Below are positions 1 to 10,604 of a DNA stretch of 64,000 nucleotides, piece by piece (position 1 is the first letter of the stretch; every line of letters begins with the position of its first letter). The DNA is taken from the NCBI GenBank assembly GCA_032718475.1, contig JAUCBJ010005137.1, forward strand, positions 21,001 through 85,000, read 5' to 3'. The notes beneath the pieces were generated by a model. The model saw only the letters and a list, made by a program, of their open reading frames with translations. It made no database searches and was not told the DNA's origin. This DNA comes from Nemertoderma westbladi. Lineage: Eukaryota > Xenacoelomorpha > Nemertodermatida > Nemertodermatidae. The translations under genes were made by a program, and so were the position numbers.

Positions 1-1941
1 ATCTTCTCTCTTCTGACTGGGCTCGACGTTCCGTCGCCCGCCCTCTCGCGACGTCAACCTGTCTCTCTCTGCTCGATCGCACGCCGCTGGGGATACTCGC
101 AATCCCCCTATTACTCTCCATCGCCGGGTGTTGCGGTTTACCTAATTCGGCCCGCGCATTATCCGCCGACGCCTGTGGGACACTCTCTGCCCCCCCTCTC
201 TCGCTACTAATCTCTCGCGGTGGGGTGCCCGTAGCCCCCCCCCCCCACCCGCCACTTCTAACTTCACTATCTCTTACTACACTTCTGCGTCCCTCTTGTC
301 GGACACTCTCTACCCCCTTTCTCTCGCCACTAATCTTCTGTGGTGGGGCGCCCGTAGCCCCCCCCCCACCCGCCACATCTAACTTCAATATCTCTTACTT
401 CGTCTCTACACCCCTCTCTAGTCGACACACTGTCTCTACTACGGCTGGGTCTATTCACCCCCGCCTCTCTCTCTACTACTGCGTGGCCTACCAGGCCCAC
501 CTCGGGTTGGCTCAACCCCGCTACCTCCTGCCTACCAACTACGTGGCCTACCAGGCCGCCGTCGGGTCGGCTCAACCCCGCCACCTCCTGCCTACTAACT
601 ACGTGGCCTACCAGGCCGCCGTCTGCCGGGCTATACACGTCTGACGCATTCACATTAATAGCACCATTCCCAATATTATTTGTTAAATCAATTAAATTAT
701 TAGAATTTGAAACGGATTATTATTTAAATTATTTAAATTAGAATTATTTGAATTATTCTGAATATTTGAATTAATATTATTATTTGAATTTAAATTTAAA
801 TTACTACTACCAGGTAAAATATTTCCTGTAATAAAGGGATTAGGGTTATTTACTACGGTACTATTAATACCAACATTTCCTAACGTACTACTACTACTCC
901 TAACTCCATCTCTACTATCGACGGCTCGCTATCCGTCCTCGCTCTCCGGTTGCCCCTAGCAATGACTCTTCTATTATCTTCACTCCTTTTCTCTTCGACC
1001 TCTCGGCTAAACTCTACTAATCTTCTTCTATCTTCGACCTCTCTATTAAACTCTACTAATCTTCTCTCTTCTGACTGGGCTCGACGTTCCGTCGCCCGCC
1101 CTCTCGCGACGTCAACCTGTCTCTCTCTGCTCGATCGCACGCCGCTGGGGATACTCGCAATCCCCCTATTACTCTCCATTGCCGGGTGTTGCGGTTTACC
1201 TAATTCGGCCCGCGCATTATCCGCCGACGCCTGTGGGACACTCCCTGCCCCCCCTCTCTCGCTACTAATTCCTCGCGGTGGGGTGCCCATAGCCCCCCCC
1301 CCCACCCGCCACTTCTAACTTCACTATCTCTTACTACACTTCTGCGTCCCTCTTGTCGGACACTCTCTACCCCCTTTCTCTCGCCACTAATCTTCTGTGG
1401 TGGGGCGCCCGTAGCCCCCCCCCACCCGCCACATCTAACTTCAATATCTCTTACTTCGTCTCTACACCCCTCTCTAGTCGACACACTGTCTCTACTGCGG
1501 CCGGGTCTATTCACCCCCGCCTCTCTCTCTACTACTGCGTGGCCTACAAGGCCCACCCCGGGTTGGCTCAACCCCGCTGCCTCCTGCCTACCAACTACGT
1601 GGCCTACCAGGCCGCCGTCGGGTCGGCTCAACCCCGCCACCTCCTGCCTACTAACTACGTGGCCTACCAGGCCGCCGTCTGCCGGGCTATACACGTCTGA
1701 CGCATTCACATTAATAGCACCATTCCCAATATTATTTGTTAAATCAATTAAATTATTAGAATTTGAAACGGGATTTAAATTATTTAAATTAGAATTATTT
1801 GAATTATTCTGAATATTTGAATTAATATTATTATTTGAATTTAAATTTAAATTACTGGGTAAAATATTTCCTGTAATAAAGGGATTAGGGTTATTTACTA
1901 CGGTACTATTAATACCAATATTTCCTAACGCACTACTACTA
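1..1941. repeat. Direct tandem duplication, unit about 1058 bp
   Basis: The sequence starting at base 1 recurs from 1059, and the two copies can be followed nearly base for base to about 893 and 1941. The first copy continues with about 165 bp of its own (894-1058) before the second starts. Each copy contains three 60-bp sub-repeats (near 482, 542 and 602 in the first), which read as 20-residue repeats on the minus strand, and an Asn-codon-rich AT stretch. The second copy ends at a 24-C homopolymer (1942-1965). The left limit is open because the window starts inside it. Confidence 0.85.
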
Positions 1942-2310
1942 CCCCCCCCCCCCCCCCCCCCCCCCGCCCGTACGGTTACTGTATGTACTGTACGTGTACC
2001 GCACGCACTGTTCTCTTGCCTCACGCTCTTCGCGTTCACTCTCTTGCTCCTTCCTTCTCCCCATTATCCACTCTAATTTCTCTCTAGTTCTCTCTAATAT
2101 CTCTCTAGTTTTTAATTCATACGCTGCCAGATTTATCTCCTGCACCCTTCTTTCTTTTGCGGAGGATGTAGCAGACTTATCGGTTGCGACGGACTCCCGC
2201 TGCCCCTCCGTCCTACTAACTTTCCCCCGCTTTCCGGGGTCCTCGCTGACCGACGAGGCCGAATCCTCGGAGCTAACCTCGGATTCGCCCTCGTGCGGTC
2301 CCGCCCAACC
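1..2310 (-). pseudogene. 3' part of an unrecognised repetitive-element ORF
   Basis: On the minus strand this continues the reading frame that starts at 6692, once the LINE at 2311-6070 is taken out. Residues GWAGP encoded next to the target duplication join in frame to an acidic Ser/Glu-rich stretch and a Glu/Arg-rich helical segment (down to about 1985), then reach a poly-G tract (poly-C 1942-1965 on plus). Beyond the tract the frame shifts. It then encodes an Asn-rich low-complexity stretch, three 20-residue repeats with GLVGHVV cores, and an Arg/Gly-rich region that is duplicated. The low-complexity composition would fit a retroelement Gag or ORF1 product, but I recognise no domain. No RT is visible before the left edge. 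Confidence 0.4.
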
Positions 2311-5300
2311 AGGTCAGGTCAGGTATTCTAGGTCATTGATCAAGAAAACTTGCCACCTCCATGCAGCATAAAGGAGGTGCCACCTGTAGCTGCATAGACC
2401 CTCTTACTAGGGCAAATCTGGTCCTGTAACTAGGACCCCCTTCGTTCTGGGATAAGGACGCCCTTGGTCCTGGATTAAGGACCCATATACTTGGCTGCAG
2501 GGGTATATGGCCTGACCAGGCAGATGGTGATCTACCAATGGCTGGTCAGGAGTAGAGTGTTCTCATGTCCACTCTGAGAGCACTTCACTGCGACCTGCAC
2601 CTGGCAGCAAGGGTACAGGGCATGACCCAGCAGATGAGCTGCAACAGCCAATGGTGGGTCATGTGCGCCAGAGTAGATATGGGTGATGGGCCTCATATCT
2701 GACTCCATTGCGACACCCACCCTGTGGAATGGCAAACCAGGGTGCGGTATTTGCCCCGAGAGCTGACTCGGCAAAAAAGCACCCCCCAACCCCCACTATG
2801 GATTACATTAGCAATGCGGAGGTCCGGCCACTAGAGGCCAGTGGAATTACCGGACACAATCGGCCTCACAGGCGTCAGTTAACTCCTGACCGGCTGCCTG
2901 TCTCACCCCCTACTGGAGAGAGAGCAGCCAACAATTCTTTGAGTCCCTTTCCTGATGACCTTTCTGGCCCAAACCCTGGGTCACCAGGGAGGCCAGATTG
3001 TGATGGGGAGAGGGATTCTGGAGTTGGAGGCTACTCTCATGTTCCACCCCGACCAACAAAGCCATTGGTGAATCTGAGGCAAGTCACTAGACTAGCCTCA
3101 GTAAACACCCTAACACTCGGGTCCCCAATGCGACAAGGTGAGCTGACTGCCTTGGCAGATAAGCTTTCTCTTAGCGCAGTGGGTGTTCAAGAGCACCGAA
3201 TGCAGACTGGACAGACTGATGAGGTTCTGATTAAGGACATGGGGGGCGGTTGGCGACTCGCCCTCGCGTCAGCAGATGATAGTGGCAATGGTGGAATTGG
3301 TCTATTGATGAATCCAACTGCACATGCAGCATTGGACAAAATAGACCAAATCTCTAACCGCATCATCCGTTGCCACTTCTCATGTTCTGGAAGACTGGCT
3401 AAGAAGTTTCCTAAGGTGGTTCTGATTGTGTGCTACTCTCCAACTAGTGTTGCCCCTGTAGAGGAGGTGGAAAATTTCTACCACAATCTACAAGCAGCTA
3501 CTGATGGAGTGGATCAGCATGCATTCTTAACATTCCTGGGAGACTTTAATGCAAGTCTGCATCAATCACCTACATCGCCCTGGGTCTATAGCAATAGTGT
3601 TAACCGAAATTCTGTCCATCTTCAGGATTTTATCTCTGGAAATGGATTGTTTTCGGCTGGAACCCAGTTCAAGAAGCGAACTGGAAAGCTATGGACTCAT
3701 AGTGGACCCAGTGGTCACAAGTCCCAGATAGACCATATTCTGTTTCGTAGGAAATACAGGAGCTCTATACAAGACTGTAATGCATTTACACTTCGACCCT
3801 TCTCCAGTGATCACCGCCTTATTGTGGCCAAGGTAAGACTTAGTCTGCGTGCTAGCAGAACAACGAAATCTGCCTTGCCGCGGCATGACTGGTCCTCTCT
3901 GTTGCAACAGCCAAGTGTGAGATCCAGCTTCACACTACAGCTGAGCAACAGGTATGAGGCTCTTGCCTCTGAGGCGGCAGATCACTGTGAGGGCTATACT
4001 GCCTTTACAGAAGCAGTTAAGTTAGCAGCTGCAGAAACAGTTCCTGTATACCCTCGAAACAGGAAAAGGGCCCCCTGGACTGACAACAAAATTCAGAAGT
4101 GCCGAAATGACCTTCATAAGGCGCAGAAAGAGTCCCGACTCAAACAGACTACAGCGGCCAAGAATGCAGTTAAGGCTGCATCTAGGTCCCTGAACAGGCA
4201 GTACTCTGTTAATCTACAGGAGCTAATAAACCAACAGGTTGATGCCATCAATGATGCTGACGACAGCAGGCAATCATCCCAGGCATGGAAATCAATCAAT
4301 CTGCTTACTGGGCGGAAAAGCCAACCAACCACCAAGGTTAAGGCTGAATCACCAGCCGATCGCCTCAATGGTTGGAAAGCCCACTTTGAAAAGCTCCTCA
4401 ATAATGACAGGGTATTGCCTGATAACTTTATAGAAGTAAAAGTGTCTGAGTCTGTACTCCCAGATATTCCCATTGGCGATATCTCCTTTGCAGAAGTGAA
4501 GGCTGCTGCAAAGAGCATTAAGACCAATCGTGCCAGTGGAGTAGATGGTGTTCCCCCTGAGGTCTTTAAAATACCTGAGTGTTTAAAGCTCATCTATCCC
4601 ATCATAGTAGACATGTACCGAACAACAAGAGTCCCACAAGAAATGAAAACAAATAAGTTGGTGCCAGTTCCCAAGAAGGGCAACCTAACACTCTATGGTT
4701 CTTTTCGGGGAATCTCATTGATCTCGATTGCTGCAAAGCTATACAATAGGATTCTATTAAATCGCATCAGGGATCCCATTGAGAGACTGCTCCGTGGAAA
4801 TCAGAATGGGTTCCGTAAAGGTCGTGGGACCATGGAGCCCATTTTGGCACTTAGAAGGATAATTGAAGAATTATCAAAAAAGAAAGACAGGCATCTGGCT
4901 GTTATCTTTGTTGACTTCTTCAAGGCCTTTGATTCAGTCTCTCGCTCACGTATGTTCAGCATACTTTCATTATATGGGATTCCTGATGAAATTATTGCAG
5001 CAATCAGATCAGTATACGATGGTTCGACAACATTTGTGTCTACTGTTGACGGTGACACAGAACCATTTGAAGTGTTATGGGGCGTCCTCCAAGGAGACAC
5101 ACTTGCACCATTCTTGTTCATTATTGTGGTTGACTATGTTCTACGCATGTCCTTAGATCATCATAATGATGATGGGGTGATGATAACTCCACCTACTGGC
5201 TCCAGAAGTCGAGGAAATCCTGCCAAGTACCTAACTGATCTAGACTTTGCTGATGACTTAGGAGTACTCTCAGAATCATTAGAGGGAGCCCAACGGCTCC

Positions 5301-6070
5301 TCAGCTCATTAGAACATGCTGCTTCTAGTGTTGGTCTTTTTATTAACTCCAGAAAGACCAAAATTCTGACCGTTAACTTTGAAAGTCCTCAGCAAGTCTC
5401 TGATCGGATGAGCATAAGCTCAAAGGATGGTATGCTTGAGCATGTGGACGACTTCTGTTACCTGGGATCATGGATCCGGAAGTCAGGTGAGGACCTTCGA
5501 ATACGTAAGGGAAAGGCATGGGCAGCCTTGAATAGGCTTTCCAGGATTTGGAAGTCACCGAGAATTAATCGGAAACTTAAGGTCCGATTATTTAGAGCAG
5601 CAGTAGTTCCAGTACTCCTCTACGGGAGTCCATGCTGGGCTCTAACTGCTGAGGACACCAAATCTCTGGATGGCACATTCACAAGAATGCTACGCCGGGT
5701 TCATTGTGTCAAGTACAATGCACACATCTCCAACCAGACACTATATAACATTGGAGGTGTCTCATTGGTTCCCCCAAGCTTGACACTAGAACAAAATCGC
5801 CTCCGCTTTGCAGGACATTGCTTTCGCCGTGAGGACCAGCCAGTGCATAATCTTGTACTTTGGCAGCCTCATGGAGTGAATAAGCATGGTGGACAGCCCA
5901 TGACTTTCTTGAGACGCATCTTAGAGGACACTGGCCTTAAAGATGCGGATGATCTAGCAAATGTCATGGGTGATAGGGAGTTGTGGCGGTGCAATTTTGT
6001 TGACAAGCCGGCACAGCATTCTTAAAAATGCAGCTGCAATGCAGCATGCCGATCCTAGTAGTAGTAGTAG
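2311..6070 (+). mobile_element. Full-length non-LTR retrotransposon (LINE), copy 1
   Basis: A complete APE-type LINE: about 400 bp of 5' leader, one long ORF with endonuclease and reverse transcriptase, a 45-bp 3' UTR and a short (TAG)n tail at 6057-6070. The element is bounded by a 13-bp target duplication, GTCCCGCCCAACC, at 2298-2310 and 6071-6083. The family has three more partial copies in the window (7325-9095 with 9299-9999, 23652-24645, and 62549-62824), which share its sequence closely. The C-terminal region after the RT resembles RTE-related elements, but I do not assign a clade firmly. Confidence 0.92.
2708..6025 (+). CDS. LINE endonuclease-reverse transcriptase, intact ORF (1105 aa)
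   Basis: The single product of the LINE nicks target DNA and primes reverse transcription of its own RNA. Residues 1-120 are a Pro/Ser-rich leader. The AP-endonuclease-like domain spans about 130-380: VQEHR near 160 carries the catalytic Glu, GDFNA is near 278, and SDHR near 366. The RT domain spans about 630-900, with KAFDSV near 740 and the catalytic FADD near 847. After it comes a C-terminal region with LRFAGHCFRR and GDRELWR, a pattern common behind RTE-like RTs. No frameshift or stop interrupts it, so the copy could be young and active. The start is the first ATG of the open frame; the true start could be a later Met, since the first 120 residues show no domain. Confidence 0.93.
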   Translation: MRHPPCGMANQGAVFAPRADSAKKHPPTPTMDYISNAEVRPLEASGITGHNRPHRRQLTPDRLPVSPPTGERAANNSLSPFPDDLSGPNPGSPGRPDCDGERDSGVGGYSHVPPRPTKPLVNLRQVTRLASVNTLTLGSPMRQGELTALADKLSLSAVGVQEHRMQTGQTDEVLIKDMGGGWRLALASADDSGNGGIGLLMNPTAHAALDKIDQISNRIIRCHFSCSGRLAKKFPKVVLIVCYSPTSVAPVEEVENFYHNLQAATDGVDQHAFLTFLGDFNASLHQSPTSPWVYSNSVNRNSVHLQDFISGNGLFSAGTQFKKRTGKLWTHSGPSGHKSQIDHILFRRKYRSSIQDCNAFTLRPFSSDHRLIVAKVRLSLRASRTTKSALPRHDWSSLLQQPSVRSSFTLQLSNRYEALASEAADHCEGYTAFTEAVKLAAAETVPVYPRNRKRAPWTDNKIQKCRNDLHKAQKESRLKQTTAAKNAVKAASRSLNRQYSVNLQELINQQVDAINDADDSRQSSQAWKSINLLTGRKSQPTTKVKAESPADRLNGWKAHFEKLLNNDRVLPDNFIEVKVSESVLPDIPIGDISFAEVKAAAKSIKTNRASGVDGVPPEVFKIPECLKLIYPIIVDMYRTTRVPQEMKTNKLVPVPKKGNLTLYGSFRGISLISIAAKLYNRILLNRIRDPIERLLRGNQNGFRKGRGTMEPILALRRIIEELSKKKDRHLAVIFVDFFKAFDSVSRSRMFSILSLYGIPDEIIAAIRSVYDGSTTFVSTVDGDTEPFEVLWGVLQGDTLAPFLFIIVVDYVLRMSLDHHNDDGVMITPPTGSRSRGNPAKYLTDLDFADDLGVLSESLEGAQRLLSSLEHAASSVGLFINSRKTKILTVNFESPQQVSDRMSISSKDGMLEHVDDFCYLGSWIRKSGEDLRIRKGKAWAALNRLSRIWKSPRINRKLKVRLFRAAVVPVLLYGSPCWALTAEDTKSLDGTFTRMLRRVHCVKYNAHISNQTLYNIGGVSLVPPSLTLEQNRLRFAGHCFRREDQPVHNLVLWQPHGVNKHGGQPMTFLRRILEDTGLKDADDLANVMGDRELWRCNFVDKPAQHS

Positions 6071-6083
6071 GTCCCGCCCAACC
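6071..6083. repeat. Target-site duplication of LINE copy 1 (right copy)
   Basis: GTCCCGCCCAACC at 6071-6083 repeats 2298-2310 exactly, on either side of the LINE. This fixes the ends of the insertion, and removing the LINE restores an open frame on the minus strand across the junction. Confidence 0.9.
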
Positions 6084-6692
6084 CACTAACTTAACTTCCC
6101 TGGCATCGACTAAGTATGGCCCTATGTACACTACACCAGGCCCCATACCCCTACGTTCCCATAGCCCAAACAGTTCGAAGGCAACCCCTCTCGCTCTCTC
6201 CTCGGCCAATTCTCCCTGCCCAGAACGCACTAGGTAATCAAAGTATCTGTTCGACTCACCTAGTCGTCTCCTCAACTTCACCTGGTCTATCTCAGCCCCT
6301 TCCTTGCTCTCTTTCAGCTGCTCTCGGGTCGCGGCGTAGGCTCGTCGGAGCCGGACGACCCCGACGTCCTCGTCGTCGACATCTCCTCTCTCCCTCCGGG
6401 TCCGGCGTCGTACCGTCGGCCCCACCGTTGCCGTTCCGGTGGGCCGTCCGTCACCCTCGGCCTGTGGCTGGCCGGCGACATCGGCATATCGACCGCCGCC
6501 CTGTGTCGACTCGTCTCTCTCCTCTCCAAACTCGCCCTCTCGCTGTAGACGGCCCCCCTCATCTTGGATCGCCGGGTCGCTCGTTGTCGACGTGTCCGGC
6601 GTCGTGGGTCGGTGCCGTCTCGTCGCGGCCTCGCGGATCGTTAGATCGTCGTCCGGGGTCCGCGGCGGTGTCGCTTCTTCTTCTCGACTCAT
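6071..6692 (-). pseudogene. 5' part of the LINE-interrupted unrecognised ORF
   Basis: The minus-strand frame starts with ATG at 6692 and encodes about 205 residues before the LINE insertion. It is Arg/Glu/Thr-rich and disordered-looking for the first 110 residues, followed by a helical charged segment and a more ordered stretch (ESNRYFDYLV, AFELFGLWERR, VVYIGPYLVDAREVKLVGWAG). It is GC-rich and CpG-rich, unlike the AT-rich surroundings. The frame rejoins 2310-1985 across the target duplication. The function is not recognised; a Gag or ORF1 protein of a retroelement is the simplest guess, made from composition and repeat context only. Confidence 0.4.
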
Positions 6693-7324
6693 CCTTTCGC
6701 TTTACTCTAGCGGTCACAGTTTATTGCGTTGGTTTATAGTTTGACTAGTGGTTTGACTAGTCGTTGGCAATAGTTTGACTGTGACGGGATCAATGGATCC
6801 CGACCGGTTGTAGTTAGTACGCGTCACAGCGGGCCGATGGGTGGATATGATATAATATATATAATAAGGTCTGAGTTCGGTGTTCAACTGAAGTATAATA
6901 TTGTAATATAGATGATAGCAATAATTGGTAGATACAGGTACCGGTAGGATAATGTATACAGCACCGCAACGACGGTCAAACTATGTGGCCGGTCCGCGGT
7001 AAACTAATCACTGAGTAAACTGAATAACTGATTGCATCGACCGGTAATATATATTGCACGGTTTGGCCTTGTTACAGTACCTAGTCGATGCTGTCCCCCC
7101 ATTGGCTAATATCCCTGTTGGCACCCTTTGGAGTGTTTCCCTTCACTCCTTGTGTTCTCTCTCGGTTAGGGGTTTGGCCCCTGACCCCTATTGTGTGTTT
7201 CTCCTTCCCTTCCCACTTTATTGGGGTGACACGAGGTTGATATTGGTAATCAACCTCGTGCTCCCAATATTGCTTTATGGCTCACTTTATGGGGTTTGGT
7301 GAGGCGGAATTGATTCGCTAACAG
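6693..7324. other. Non-coding repeat-derived stretch
   Basis: No supported gene. Two parts recur diverged at 9092-9298: the block after TACGCGTCA near 6815, and the last 65 bp (from GTGCTCCCAATATTGC to GAGGCGGAATTGA). Both copies stop exactly where a LINE fragment begins (7325 and 9299). This is probably part of the same repeat as the minus-strand ORF, possibly its leader or LTR, but no matching termini are visible. Confidence 0.4.
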
Positions 7325-9095
7325 ATCAATCTGCTTACTGGGCGGAAAAGCCAACCAACCACCAAGGTTAAGGCTGAATCACCAGCCGATCGCCTCAATG
7401 GTTGGAAAGCCCACTTTGAAAAGCTCCTCAATAATGACAGGGTATTGCCTGATAACTTTATAGAAGTAAAAGTGTCTGAGTCTGTACTCCCAGATATTCC
7501 CATTGGCGATATCTCCTTTGCAGAAGTGAAGGCTGCTGCAAAGAGCATTAAGACCAATCGTGCCAGTGGAGTAGATGGTGTTCCCCCTGAGGTCTTTAAA
7601 ATACCTGAGTGTTTAAAGCTCATCTATCCCATCATAGTAGACATGTACCGTACAACAAGAGTCCCACAAGAAATGAAAACAAATAAGTTGGTGCCAGTTC
7701 CCAAGAAGGGCAACCTAACACTCTATGGTTCTTTTCGGGGAATCTCATTGATCTCGATTGCTGCAAAACTATACAATAGAATTCTATTAAATCGCATCAG
7801 GGATCCCATTGAGAGACTGCTACGTGGAAATCAGAATGGGTTCCGTAAAGGTCGTGGGACCATGGAGCCCATTTTGGCACTTAGAAGGATAATTGAAGAG
7901 TTATCAAAAAAGAAAGACAGGCATCTGGCTGTTATCTTTGTTGACTTCTTCAAGGCCTTTGATTCAGTCTCTCGCTCACGTATGTTCAGCATACTTTCAT
8001 TATATGGGATTCCTGATGAAATTATTGCAGCAATCAGATCAGTATACGATGGTTCGACAACATTTGTGTCTACTGTTGACGGTGACACAGAACCATTTGA
8101 AGTGTTATGGGGCGTCCTCCAAGGAGACACACTTGCACCATTCTTGTTCATTATTGTGGTTGACTATGTTCTACGCATGTCCTTAGATCATCATAATGAT
8201 GATGGGGTGATGATAACTCCACCTACTGGCTCCAGAAGTCGAGGAAATCCTGCCAAGTACCTAACTGATCTAGACTTTGCTGATGACTTAGGAGTACTCT
8301 CAGAATCATTAGAGGGAGCCCAGCGGCTCCTCAGCTCATTAGAACATGCTGCTTCTAGTGTTGGTCTTTTTATTAACTCCAGAAAGACCAAAATTCTGAC
8401 AGTTAACTTTGAAAGTCCTCAGCAAGTCTCTGATCGGATGAGCATAAGCTCAAAGGATGGTATGCTTGAGCATGAGGACGACTTCTGTTACCTGGGATCA
8501 TGGATCCGGAAGTCAGGTGAGGACCTTCGAATACGTAAGGGAAAGGCATGGGCAGCCTTGAATAGGCTTTCCAGGATTTGGAAGTCACCTAGAATTAATC
8601 GGAAACTTAAGGTCCGATTATTTAGAGCAGCAGTAGTTCCAGTACTCCTCTACGGGAGTCCATGCTGGGCTCTAACTGCTGAGGACACCAAATCTCTGGA
8701 TGGCACATTCACAAGAATGCTACGCCGGGTTCATTGTGTCAAGTACAATGCACACATCTCCAACCAGACACTATATAACATTGGAGGTGTCTCATTGGTT
8801 CCCCCAAGCTTGACACTAGAACAAAATCGCCTCCGCTTTGCAGGACATTGCTTTCGCCGTGAGGACCAGCCAGTGCATAATCTTGTACTTTGGCAGCCTC
8901 ATGGAGTGAATAAGCATGGTGGACAGCCCATGACTTTCTTGAGACGCATCTTAAAGGACACTGGCCTTAAAGATGCGGATGATCTAGCAAATGTCATGGG
9001 TGATAGGGAGTTGTGGCGGTGCAATTTTGTTGACAAGCCGGCACAGCATTCTTAAAAATGCAGCTGCAATGCAGCATGCCGATCCTAGTAGTAGT
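7325..9095 (+). pseudogene. LINE copy 2, 5'-truncated (RT and 3' end)
   Basis: This matches LINE copy 1 from about 4293 to its 3' end with only scattered substitutions. An open frame from the Met at 7445 to 9055 (536 aa) covers the whole RT domain including FADD and the C-terminal region. The endonuclease part is missing, and the copy ends with the same short 3' UTR and a (TAG)n tail at 9088-9095. No target duplication is seen. 5' truncation is usual for LINE insertions; the uninterrupted RT frame shows it is recent. Confidence 0.9.
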
Positions 9096-9298
9096 TTATG
9101 TACGCGTCAGCCGCACCGTGATGGAAAAGGTAATAGTTTGTTGTTCCGACGTTCTTAATAATATAGATATAATGATGCAAGTATAATAGCAGATAGCAAC
9201 CGGTAATGATATGGTAAAATTGGTGCTCCCCAATATTGCTTAAAGGCGCTCTTTCCCACTTTATGGGGGTTGGTGAGGCGGAATTGAATACGCTCACA
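9096..9298. repeat. Diverged copy of the 6810-7324 repeat
   Basis: It begins with TACGCGTCAG and ends with the same terminal block as 7258-7324 (CCAATATTGCTT, CCCACTTTATGGGG, GGTGAGGCGGAATTGA). It lies between two LINE pieces of opposite orientation. No coding sequence is supported. Confidence 0.55.
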
Positions 9299-9999
9299 GT
9301 TCTGCTAGCACGCAGACTAAGTCTTGGCCACAATAAGGCGGTGGTCACTGGAGAAGGGTCGAAGTGTAAATGCATTACAGTCTTGTATAGAGCTCCTGTA
9401 TTTCCTACGAAACAGAATGTGGTCTATCTGGGACATGTGACCACTGGGTCCACTATGAGTCCATAGCTTTCCAGTTCGCTTCTTGAACTGGGTTCCAGCC
9501 GAAAACAATCCATTTCCAGAGATAAAATCCTGAAGATGGACAGAATTTCGGTTAGCACTATTGCTATAGACCCAGGGCGATGTAGGTATTGATGCAGACT
9601 TGCATTAAAGTCTCCCAGGAATGTTAAGAATGCATGCTGATCCACTCCATCAGTAGCTGCTTGTAGATTGTGGTAGAAATTTTCCACCTCCTCTACAGGG
9701 GCAACACTAGTTGGAGAGTAGCACACAATCAGAACCACCTTAGGAAACTTCTTAGCCAGTCTTCCAGAACATGAGAAGTGGCAACGGATGATGCGGTTAG
9801 AGATTTGGTCTATTTTGTCCAATGCTGCATGTGCAGTTGGATTCATCAATAGACCAATTCCACCATTGCCACTATCATCTGCTGACGCGAGGGCGAGTCG
9901 CCAACCGCCCCCCATGTCCTTAATCAGAACCTCATCAGTCTGTCCAGTCTGCATTCGGTGCTCTTGAACACCCACTGCGCTAAGAGAAAGCTTATCTGC
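9299..9999 (-). pseudogene. Inverted LINE endonuclease fragment
   Basis: On the minus strand this matches LINE copy 1 from about 3156 to 3863, covering the endonuclease from the VQEHR motif through GDFNASL and SDHR. A 5-bp deletion between two AAG triplets shifts the frame just after SDHR, so the fragment reads into a stop. A second frameshift lies after GDFNASLHQ, so the open frame is split (9975-9424 and 9508-9317). It holds the part of the LINE missing from copy 2, but it lies downstream and inverted. Confidence 0.88.
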
Positions 10000-10500
10000 T
10001 TATTGAAGGAGTACTATTCCTTCTACTGGACTACTATGTCCTTGTGTACTAGCCTAGGCACTGGCTTGGTCAAAGACTTTAGCTTGCAGTAATGTAAAAC
10101 TTCAAGAAATGTTATTGGGCACGGCTGCCCTTGCCATGCCTTAGGCTCTATGGGGGAGAATGGAATCAGCGTATGAATTTACAATGTTAATTATGTTTAA
10201 ATAAATTAAAAATACATTTATTAACGCAAATCACTTGAAAAAAAAAACTATAATGGGATGGGGTACATGGATTCCAGATATCTAATTTCTGTGCAAAATA
10301 ACTTTAATCGTATGGTGCTAAACAATTAATTTCCATGGAGAGATCGTTCCAAATGACTCAACCATACAATTTAGCTGAAGATATTAACTTCGATTATGGC
10401 TTCCGACATTTATGGCTTCCGACACACACACACACACACACACAGACTTTTGAAAAACGGCCATAGTATAATTATATCAGTTCGCTGATGGCTCGCCATA
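10000..10500. other. No gene seen; (CA)n microsatellite
   Basis: AT-rich sequence without a supported ORF. A CA dinucleotide run occupies 10422-10444. Confidence 0.6.
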
Positions 10501-10604
10501 CGTGTCTCGCCCCACAGACTCGTTCGTCACCGGCGAGCTAAACGAAGTAGTGGGGGGTTAACAGTATATATTCGTGAACATTTATACCCCTATATTTAGG
10601 TAAC
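10501..10604 (+). pseudogene. Decayed LINE endonuclease, left piece
   Basis: The plus frame from 10501 reads RAKRSSGGLTVYIREHLYPYI (10534-10596). This fits the R-SGG-hydrophobic-YI segment of LINE AP-endonucleases and is unlike the LINE at 2311. LTR element A interrupts it at GTAAC; the other half resumes at 22712. Only this short piece is recognisable. Confidence 0.6.
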
